From an uncultured Gemella sp. (lineage in GTDB: Bacteria; Bacillota; Bacilli; Staphylococcales; Gemellaceae), in contig NZ_CAAFUZ010000047.1 of NCBI RefSeq assembly GCF_900766305.1, positions 1-14,394 on the forward strand: a stretch of 14,394 bases of DNA. Reading direction: 5' to 3'. The position numbers were made by a program, and so were the translations under genes. Each line of letters begins with the position of its first letter. Within the stretch, counting starts at the first letter, position 1. The notes beneath the pieces are model-generated. The model ran no database searches, had not been told where the DNA came from, and saw nothing but the letters and a program-made list of their open reading frames with translations. Of the stretch, positions 8,513-14,394 are shown one piece after another.

Positions 8513-10259
8513 CTTCACTTCCTCCTTTCAAGCTTTCTTCCATCTGTTGACTTTCATAAGTCTCTTTATACCAACCATTATTGGCAATAAGTTCATCATG
8601 AGTTCCTTTTTCAATAATCGTGTTATCACCTAAAACAATTATTAAATCAGCTTCCACTACTGCAGAAAGTCTATGTGCAGTAATGATATTAGTTTGACCA
8701 CTACGTTGTTCTTTCAAGTTCTCTAAAATCACGTGTTCAGTCTTAGCATCAACTGCAGATAATGAATCATCAAGTATTAAAATCTCAGGATTAATAATTA
8801 AAGCACGACTCATTGCTAAACGTTGTTTTTGACCACCTGAAAGACTAACACCTTTCTCACCGACAATCGTATCAAACTTCTCTGGCATCGCCATAATATC
8901 ATCATACAAACCACAAATTTTAGTAATTTCTTCTACCTTCTTATCATCAATTAAAGGATTAGCAAAACGGATATTCTCTTTAATCGACATTGCAAATAGT
9001 ACCTGATCTTGAGGTACATATCCGATAAGTTTTCTAAGGTCATTAATACTATATTCGGCAATATCTCTGTTGTTAAGCATAATATTACCAGATTTAATAT
9101 TAAATTCTCTTAATAATAACCTTAATAATGTAGTTTTACCTGCTCCAGTAACACCTACGATACCAAGTGTTTGACCTTTTTCAATAGCGAACTTAATGTC
9201 TCTTAGGACGCTCTTACCTTCTTCAAATTCGAAGTTGTTGATATTATACTCAAGTCTACCATTTTCAGCTTTAACTTTACTATCTAAGTTAGTGTTTACC
9301 TCATTAACTTCAGCTAATAAACTCTCAATACGTTTATAAGATACTTCACCACGTTGTGATATATTATATAACCAACCAATCGCTTGAAGTGGCCATACTA
9401 ACATATCAAGATAGGTCACGAAAGTAACTAACTCACCAACAGATAAATCACCATTTGAGATAAAAATACCACCGAAGACAAGAGTAAGCGTATAAGATAA
9501 TCCAACGAAAATTAATACCATCGGATCAAATAATGAGTTATACTTAGCAGCGATAACATTCTTACCAAATACTTTGTTATTAACTTCTCTAAAACTCTTA
9601 ATCTCATCATTTCCATAACCAAATGATTTAGTAACCTTTATCCCAGAAGCACTCTCTTGAACCTTATTATTCAAATCAGAAAATGACTCCTGTGCTGCTT
9701 CAAAACTCTCATAGTTTTTATCCCCGATATAATTAGTAGCATACGCTAAAAATGGTAAAGGAATAATAGCAATTAAAGTTAGTTTGAAATCAATTAAAAA
9801 TATCATCGTAAATAATGTCACTAATGCTGTAATACTTGCATCAACCGCTGACATTACTCCACCTCCAGCAACCATCGCTACAGAGTTTATATCATTCGTT
9901 GCGTGGGCCATTAAATCACCTGTACGGTATTTTTGGAAGAACGATGGAGACATCTTAGTAAAGTGTTCAAATAATCTTGACCTTAAGATTCTTCCTAAGT
10001 TATATGCTGCTCCAAAAATATAAACACGCCAAACATAACGAAGTGCATACATCGCTAGTGCCGCTAGTACAAGATAACCAACATTTAAGAATAACTGTCC
10101 ATTAGTTAAGTTTCCAGCTTCAATTTTATCAATAACAGTACCAATAACTTTCGGTGGAATCAAGTTGAAAATACTTACTAAGATAAGGGCAATTATCCCA
10201 ATAAGATAACGTCTTTTTTCTAGCTTCATAAACCAAGCTAATTTTCTAAATAAATACAT
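8499..10259 (-). CDS. ABC exporter half-transporter, BmrC/YheI (MdlA-like) subunit
   Basis: Inner-membrane exporter half of 586 residues with a six-helix transmembrane domain (about 15-310) and an ATPase domain. Walker A is GVTGAGKT (369-376), the Q-loop Gln is 417, the signature is canonical LSGGQ (473-477), and the H-loop His is 529. Walker B reads ILILDD: the residue after the Walker B Asp497 is Asp498, not the catalytic Glu. Together with the neighbour's degenerate signature this predicts one inactive and one active ATP site in a heterodimer, as in BmrCD, LmrCD and TM287/288. The ATG directly abuts the TAG of the sir2 gene, with AGGTG 8 bases upstream, so it should be co-transcribed and probably translationally coupled. 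The family often exports drugs; the true substrate is unknown. Confidence 0.93.
   Translation of the reverse strand: MYLFRKLAWFMKLEKRRYLIGIIALILVSIFNLIPPKVIGTVIDKIEAGNLTNGQLFLNVGYLVLAALAMYALRYVWRVYIFGAAYNLGRILRSRLFEHFTKMSPSFFQKYRTGDLMAHATNDINSVAMVAGGGVMSAVDASITALVTLFTMIFLIDFKLTLIAIIPLPFLAYATNYIGDKNYESFEAAQESFSDLNNKVQESASGIKVTKSFGYGNDEIKSFREVNNKVFGKNVIAAKYNSLFDPMVLIFVGLSYTLTLVFGGIFISNGDLSVGELVTFVTYLDMLVWPLQAIGWLYNISQRGEVSYKRIESLLAEVNEVNTNLDSKVKAENGRLEYNINNFEFEEGKSVLRDIKFAIEKGQTLGIVGVTGAGKTTLLRLLLREFNIKSGNIMLNNRDIAEYSINDLRKLIGYVPQDQVLFAMSIKENIRFANPLIDDKKVEEITKICGLYDDIMAMPEKFDTIVGEKGVSLSGGQKQRLAMSRALIINPEILILDDSLSAVDAKTEHVILENLKEQRSGQTNIITAHRLSAVVEADLIIVLGDNTIIEKGTHDELIANNGWYKETYESQQMEESLKGGSEDVEK
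8521..8528 (-). promoter_or_regulatory. Ribosome binding site deciding the BmrD-like start
   Basis: AAAGGAGG on the minus strand, 8 bases before the ATG at 8512 and 2 bases before the GTG at 8518. The spacing favours the ATG. It lies inside the 3' end of the upstream exporter gene. Confidence 0.85.
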
Positions 10260-11006
10260 CTACACATCACCTAACCTTTCTCCTAATTTTGAAAATACTT
10301 CTCCGATTTTACCATTAATTACTAAGTCAGCCATATTGTCCTGAGGAGTAGACGATTTATTAATAACAACTAAATGTTTTCCTCTAAAATAATTTAAGAG
10401 ATTTGCTGCTGGATAAACACTTAATGAAGTACCACCGATAATTAGCACATCAGCTCTTTCAATAAAGTTAATCGCAGCATTAAATACTGTCATATCTAAT
10501 TCTTCTTCATATAAAGTAACATATGGTTTTATAATTCCACCACATTTATCACAACTCGGTATTTCTTCAGTCTTAGCTAGGAAATCTTCTAAGTTGTAAA
10601 AACTTTTACACTTAGTACAATAGTTAGCATCAACACTTCCATGAAGTTTCAAAACATTTTTACTACCCGCTTGTTCATGTAAAGTATCAATATTTTGTGT
10701 AATTACCGCTTTAAGTTTTCCTTGTTTTTCTAAATCAGCTAGATAAAAATGAGCTCTATTCGGTCTTGCGTCAGGATAAACTAGATATTTTTTGTAAAAA
10801 TCAAAAAAATCTACAGGATACTTCACAAACATCGTTCTAGAAACAAGTTGTTCCGGAGTAAAGTGACGATTTAGTTTAACGCTAAACACACCATTCGCAC
10901 TTCTAAAGTCAGGAATATCAGATTCAGTAGAAACACCTGCACCACCAAAAAAGACAATATTATCATTTGATTCTATTATCTCTCTTAGTTTCTCTATATT
11001 ATTCAT
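10260..11006 (-). CDS. Sir2-family NAD-dependent protein deacylase
   Basis: Cytoplasmic sirtuin of 248 residues, a usual bacterial length. It would remove acyl groups from lysines using NAD+, yielding nicotinamide and O-acyl-ADP-ribose. Seen: GAGVSTESDIPDFR (22-35, NAD-binding), TQNID (103-107), LHGS with catalytic His122, a zinc site of two CxxC pairs (Cys130/133 and Cys152/155), GTSL (192-195) and VINK (214-217). After the zinc site the sequence is KPYVTLYEEELDM, where CobB-type desuccinylases have a different Tyr/Arg arrangement, so plain deacetylase activity is the likelier guess. The frame stays open for 25 codons upstream, but the ATG at 11006 has TAAGGAGG 8 bases before it and starts right at the domain. 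Its stop codon touches the next ATG, making it the first gene of an operon with the ABC exporter. Confidence 0.93.
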   Translation of the reverse strand: MNNIEKLREIIESNDNIVFFGGAGVSTESDIPDFRSANGVFSVKLNRHFTPEQLVSRTMFVKYPVDFFDFYKKYLVYPDARPNRAHFYLADLEKQGKLKAVITQNIDTLHEQAGSKNVLKLHGSVDANYCTKCKSFYNLEDFLAKTEEIPSCDKCGGIIKPYVTLYEEELDMTVFNAAINFIERADVLIIGGTSLSVYPAANLLNYFRGKHLVVINKSSTPQDNMADLVINGKIGEVFSKLGERLGDV

Positions 11007-11014
11007 AATACTTA

Positions 11015-11022
11015 CCTCCTTA
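11015..11022 (-). promoter_or_regulatory. Ribosome binding site deciding the sir2 start
   Basis: TAAGGAGG on the minus strand, 8 bases before the ATG at 11006. It is inside the longer open frame and so argues against the upstream ATG at 11081. Confidence 0.88.
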
Positions 11023-11028
11023 TAAAAT

Positions 11029-11034
11029 ATTATA
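11029..11034 (-). promoter_or_regulatory. Candidate -10 of the sir2-ABC operon promoter
   Basis: A perfect TATAAT on the minus strand 22 bases upstream of the sir2 ATG would give a leader of about 15 bases. No good -35 is visible at the right spacing (GGTTTC/GTTTCC at best) and the region overlaps the secA terminator, so this is tentative. Read-through from secA is an alternative. Confidence 0.35.
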
Positions 11035-11042
11035 TAAGCCAT

Positions 11043-11079
11043 GAAAAGAAGGAAACCCTTATATAAGTCTCCTTCTTTC
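11043..11079 (-). terminator. Probable secA terminator
   Basis: Arms AAAGAAGGA (11045-11053) and TCCTTCTTT (11070-11078) flank a 16-base loop, starting about 10 bases past the secA stop. The minus-strand 3' arm itself is U-rich (CCTTCTTTTC). The stem is AT-rich and may allow read-through into sir2. Confidence 0.55.
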
Positions 11080-11088
11080 AATTAACTA

Positions 11089-13653
11089 CTAATTAGTTTC
11101 TTTATCTTTTTGAGCTTTTAACTCTTTAATACGTTGCTTACGCTCTTCGATACGAGCTTTTTTCTCTTCACGAGATGCACTCTTAACAGGTCCACGAGCG
11201 ATATGTTCTTTACTATCGTTAGTAACTAGGTTAGTTGGTTCTTGTTTCATTTCGATTTCTTCATGACGTTCTACTCTAATACGCATTAAGTTAGTAACAA
11301 CTTCTACCTGAATATCGTCTATCATATCCTCGAACATTTGGTAACCTTCTGTTTTGTACTCACGAAGTGGATCAATTTGTCCATAAGAACGAAGGAAAAT
11401 CCCTTTTCTAAGTTGATCCATTTGGTCGATGTGGTCAGTCCATCTATCATCGATAGCGTTAAGAAGAATGTATTTCTCGAATGAATTCATAGTTTCATCA
11501 CCAAGTAACTCACGTTTCTCAGCTAACTCAAGATTAATTCTGTGTAATACAAGCTCACGAATTTCATCATCAGACATAACATCTGAGTATTCACTTTCAG
11601 TAATAGGTTTTTGACCTAAGAATTTCTCATTAAGTGATTTGATGATTTCTTCAGTTTCTTCTTTTTCACTGTGTGCTTCTAAGTTTTCAGTGATAAATGC
11701 CATAGTTTTATCTACTGCTTCACCAATCATCTCTTGAATAATATCAGTAACTACATCATTTTCTAACACTTCATTTCTTTCAGCGTACATGATTTCACGT
11801 TGTTTACGTAATACATCATCATATTGAAGTACTTGTTTACGTGAGTCATAGTTATTACCTTCAACACGTTTTTGAGCACTTTCAACAGATCTACTAACCA
11901 TTCTACTTTCAAGTGGTGTATCTACATCTTTACCCATGATTTTTTGTAATCTATCAGCTCCGAAACGAACCATAAGTTCATCTTCTAGAGATAGATAGAA
12001 TCTACTGTAACCTGGATCCCCTTGACGTCCTGAACGACCACGTAATTGGTTGTCAATACGACGAGATTCGTGACGTTCTGTACCGATAACGGCAAGACCA
12101 CCTAATTCACGAACACCTTCTCCAAGTTTAATATCCGTACCACGACCAGCCATGTTAGTCGCGATAGTTACTGAACCACGTTGTCCAGCTTGTTTAATAA
12201 TTTCAGCTTCACTTTCATTTTGCTTAGCATTAAGTACTTTATGAGGAACACCGTATTTGTATAATAATTTAGATACTAATTCACTTGTTTCAATTGAAAC
12301 AGTACCTAAAAGAACTGGTTGCCCTTTATCATAACGTTCTTTAACTTCTTGAGCTACTGCATTGAACTTAGCTTCCATATTTGAATAAATGAAGTCTGGT
12401 GCATCAATCCTTTGGATTGGTCTGTTCGTAGGAATTGTAGTTACAAACATGTTATAAATGTTTCTAAATTCTTCTTCCTCTGTTTTACCAGTACCTGTCA
12501 TACCACTAAGTTTTTTATACATTCTGAAGAAGTTTTGGAATGTAATAGTCGCCATTGTTTTACTTTCTTTTTGAATTGGAACACCTTCCTTAGCTTCGAT
12601 AGCTTGGTGTAAACCTTCAGAGAAACGACGACCAGGCATTGTACGACCAGTAAATTGGTCAACGATTAAGATTTCGCCATCTTCAGCAACTACATAGTCA
12701 ACATCTAGTGCCATTGTATAGTTAGCTTTTAATGCTTGGTTAATGTGGTGAGTTAAATCAACATTTTTCAACTCATAAAGATTATTTAATCCAAAGTAAC
12801 TTTCTGCTTTATCAATACCATTTTCAGAAAGTTGAATAGCTTTAGTTTTAATATCTAAAGTATAGTCTCCATCACTACCATCTTCTTCCTCTGCTTTTTT
12901 CAGAGTTTTAACGAAAGCATTCGCTACTTGGTATAATGAAGTTGATTCTTGACCTTCACCAGAGATAATAAGTGGTGTACGTGCTTCATCAATAAGTACT
13001 GAGTCAACCTCATCGATTACAGCATAATTTAATGGACGTTGAACACGTGCTTCAACTGTTTTAACCATGTTATCTCTTAAGTAGTCAAATCCTAACTCGT
13101 TATTCGTTGAGTATGTAATATCAGCATTATATGCTGCTCTTTTCTCTTCAGAGTTTAAAGAGTTTAAGTTTAGACCTACAGAAAGTCCCATGTAGTTATA
13201 GAAAACTCCCATCTCTTGAGCGTCACGTTGAGATAAGTATTCGTTAACTGTAACAACGTGTACCCCTTCACCTGCTAATGCGTTTAAGTATACTGGCATT
13301 GTCGCAGTAAGAGTTTTACCTTCCCCTGTTCTCATCTCTGCGATATCCCCACGGTGAAGTGCGATACCACCCATGATTTGAACTTTATATGGTTTCATTC
13401 CTAGAGAACGTAGTGCACCCTCACGAGCTGCAGCAAACGCATCTACTAAAATTTTATCTAATATATCCGGTGTATCTTTACCTTTTTCTTTTTGTTCTTG
13501 AATATAAGCTTTAAATTCTTCTGTTTTATTTACTAATTCTTCATCGCTAAGATTTGAATATTCTTCATCTTTAGCTAATACTTTATCAGCTAATTTCGAT
13601 AAGCTTTTTACTTCTCTTCTGTTAGCATCAAATATTTTTCCTAAAATAGCCAT
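11089..13653 (-). CDS. secA: Preprotein translocase ATPase SecA
   Basis: Motor of the Sec pathway: binds preproteins and drives them through SecYEG with ATP. It has 854 residues. Seen: Walker A MRTGEGKT (107-114), DEVD Walker B (214-217), the preprotein cross-linking region (about 225-370), the second helicase lobe with [12 protein letters not shown] (499-510) and [17 protein letters not shown] with arginine fingers (532-548), and the helical scaffold/wing region to about 800. The C-terminus is a Lys/Glu-rich tail and lacks the CxCxSGKKYKxCH-type zinc motif found at the end of many SecA proteins. The ATG at 13653 is preferred because GGAAGGA lies 8 bases upstream; another ATG two codons earlier is only 2 bases from that site. 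As the only SecA seen here and with a standard N-terminus ([14 protein letters not shown]) it fits the essential SecA1 rather than accessory SecA2. Confidence 0.97.
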   Translation of the reverse strand: MAILGKIFDANRREVKSLSKLADKVLAKDEEYSNLSDEELVNKTEEFKAYIQEQKEKGKDTPDILDKILVDAFAAAREGALRSLGMKPYKVQIMGGIALHRGDIAEMRTGEGKTLTATMPVYLNALAGEGVHVVTVNEYLSQRDAQEMGVFYNYMGLSVGLNLNSLNSEEKRAAYNADITYSTNNELGFDYLRDNMVKTVEARVQRPLNYAVIDEVDSVLIDEARTPLIISGEGQESTSLYQVANAFVKTLKKAEEEDGSDGDYTLDIKTKAIQLSENGIDKAESYFGLNNLYELKNVDLTHHINQALKANYTMALDVDYVVAEDGEILIVDQFTGRTMPGRRFSEGLHQAIEAKEGVPIQKESKTMATITFQNFFRMYKKLSGMTGTGKTEEEEFRNIYNMFVTTIPTNRPIQRIDAPDFIYSNMEAKFNAVAQEVKERYDKGQPVLLGTVSIETSELVSKLLYKYGVPHKVLNAKQNESEAEIIKQAGQRGSVTIATNMAGRGTDIKLGEGVRELGGLAVIGTERHESRRIDNQLRGRSGRQGDPGYSRFYLSLEDELMVRFGADRLQKIMGKDVDTPLESRMVSRSVESAQKRVEGNNYDSRKQVLQYDDVLRKQREIMYAERNEVLENDVVTDIIQEMIGEAVDKTMAFITENLEAHSEKEETEEIIKSLNEKFLGQKPITESEYSDVMSDDEIRELVLHRINLELAEKRELLGDETMNSFEKYILLNAIDDRWTDHIDQMDQLRKGIFLRSYGQIDPLREYKTEGYQMFEDMIDDIQVEVVTNLMRIRVERHEEIEMKQEPTNLVTNDSKEHIARGPVKSASREEKKARIEERKQRIKELKAQKDKETN

Positions 13654-13661
13654 TAACATTT

Positions 13662-13668
13662 TCCTTCC
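13662..13668 (-). promoter_or_regulatory. Ribosome binding site deciding the secA start
   Basis: GGAAGGA on the minus strand lies 8 bases before the ATG at 13653 and 2 bases before the ATG at 13659, favouring the former. Confidence 0.65.
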
Positions 13669-13720
13669 GACATATTTTTCTATTAAATGATTTTATAATC
13701 ATATTATAATTCATCTCTTA

Positions 13721-13749
13721 ATTATAACATTCATTTATCTTTAAAGCAA
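13721..13749 (-). promoter_or_regulatory. secA promoter with extended -10
   Basis: On the minus strand TTGCTT (13744-13749), a 17-base spacer and TATAAT (13721-13726) preceded by TG one base upstream form an extended -10 promoter. Transcription would start near 13714, giving a leader of about 60 bases. A second TATAAT at 13704-13709 lacks a good -35. Confidence 0.7.
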
Positions 13750-13840
13750 CCACAATAACACGATTTTAAGTTGATATTAACTACGTTTTTTATTCAACTA
13801 ATAAAGCTAAATGAATTTATATATTTTTTGATTTTAAAGT

Positions 13841-13902
13841 AAAAAATAATAGAATAGACTCTAAAATTTGATTATATAATAATCTCATTTTAAAGCCATT
13901 CT
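13841..13902 (-). terminator. Terminator of the HRDC-like gene upstream of secA
   Basis: Imperfect arms 13851-13867 and 13887-13902 enclose an inner GATTAT/ATAATC stem (13870-13875/13879-13884), forming one long AT-rich hairpin 14 bases past the stop codon. In the minus-strand transcript it is followed by ATTATTTTTTACTTT, a clear U-tract. Confidence 0.65.
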
Positions 13903-13915
13903 ATCTGCATATTAT

Positions 13916-14394
13916 TTAAATCATTACAGTTTTAACATTATTAATCATCGCCAATAAATCATTCGAAATTTTATGGAAATAAATGCTATTGCTGACCAAC
14001 AATTTAGATAATTGGTTAACCGTCGTTGGCATTTTCTCTAATATCTCATCTCTCATAACCTCAGTCATTAGAGAAGATGAAGTAACTCCTAGTTTTTCAG
14101 ATTTTCTCTCCAGATACTTTTTCAATACATCTTTGAATTCAGATATCGATATTTTCGAACCATTTAATTCACTTTTTACATTCTTTAATACATTTTTCTC
14201 AGCAATTTTTTCTAATGCTTTTTTCTCATTGATATTTTTTTCTAATAATAATCTAAGTTCATACTCTTCCCATTTCACTGTATCCTCTTCTATATAATCA
14301 TTATTTTTTATATCAGGATTAATTAAACTATTCTTTATCTTCTCAATTTCTTCCTCAGTATATATTTCTTTTAAATCTTTTTCTTTTTCTCTAA
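13916..14394 (-). CDS. 3' part of an unidentified helical protein with an HRDC-like C-terminus (runs off the window)
   Basis: The reading frame is open from the stop at 13916 to the window edge with no stop codon, so at least 158 codons belong to a gene whose start is outside. An internal GTG at 14278 has no convincing ribosome site and should not be taken as the start. The visible part is Lys/Glu-rich and predicted helical. The last 70 residues (13934-14140), from SEFKDVLKKYLERKSEKLGV through DEILEKMPTTVNQLSKLL to YFHKISNDLLAMINN, follow the HRDC pattern: helix, then a P-T-x-x-x-L turn, then a Lys and ...LL..I at the end. HRDC domains occur at the C-termini of RecQ-type helicases, RNase D and some NERD-nuclease proteins, so a nucleic-acid role is possible. 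The assignment is by eye and uncertain; the gene itself is well supported by its own terminator. Confidence 0.7.
   Translation of the reverse strand, partial: REKEKDLKEIYTEEEIEKIKNSLINPDIKNNDYIEEDTVKWEEYELRLLLEKNINEKKALEKIAEKNVLKNVKSELNGSKISISEFKDVLKKYLERKSEKLGVTSSSLMTEVMRDEILEKMPTTVNQLSKLLVSNSIYFHKISNDLLAMINNVKTVMI

Noticed and set aside
11007..11081. Longer sir2 start at 11081 adding 25 residues
   Set aside because: The extension overlaps the secA terminator and candidate promoter, and the ATG at 11006 has an ideal ribosome site.
13916..14278. A complete 120-residue gene starting at GTG 14278
   Set aside because: The frame continues open upstream to the window edge and the GTG has no clear ribosome site, so it is better read as the 3' part of a longer gene.
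13983..14297. Plus-strand 104-residue open frame opposite the HRDC-like gene
   Set aside because: The composition is a Ser/Phe/Asn-rich mirror of the Lys/Glu-rich minus-strand protein, and a minus-strand terminator supports the other strand.

Overview
All recognisable genes in this AT-rich window lie on the minus strand. They suggest a low-GC Firmicute, most plausibly Gemella or a close streptococcal-like relative. The grounds are a SecA-type core gene with strong AGGAGG-like ribosome sites, a YSIRK-type signal peptide, and an M26 (IgA1-protease/Zmp family) surface protease whose N-terminal LPNTG and 20-residue repeats resemble those of Streptococcus IgA1 proteases. The genus is an inference.

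Reading in the direction of transcription, from high to low coordinates: (1) the 3' end of a helical, Lys/Glu-rich protein of unknown identity that runs off the window edge, with a C-terminal segment resembling an HRDC domain, then a terminator; (2) secA, the Sec translocase motor, with its own extended -10 promoter and terminator; (3) a tight three-gene unit: a Sir2-family NAD-dependent deacylase, then two ABC exporter half-transporters that look like the two unequal halves of a heterodimeric multidrug exporter (BmrC/BmrD or LmrC/LmrD type), closed by a strong terminator; (4) a 2116-residue surface protease taking up nearly half the window, followed by two tandem hairpins.

The most striking feature is the large protease. 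Between its Pro/Glu-rich repeat spacer and its M26 metalloprotease portion it carries a complete-looking chymotrypsin-fold, V8-like serine protease domain (His644, Asp699, Ser770). The M26 zinc site (HEMTH plus a downstream Glu) is also intact. One polypeptide therefore appears to hold two unrelated, both apparently active, proteases. The Glu-rich repeats and linkers next to a domain with a V8-like specificity His suggest possible self-processing or shedding; this is a hypothesis. SecA presumably exports this protein through the Sec pathway, but there is no sign that the genes are co-regulated. No tRNA, rRNA, CRISPR array or insertion sequence was seen. No gene-free stretch exceeds 300 bases; the two largest gaps (about 260-270 bases each) hold promoters and terminators.
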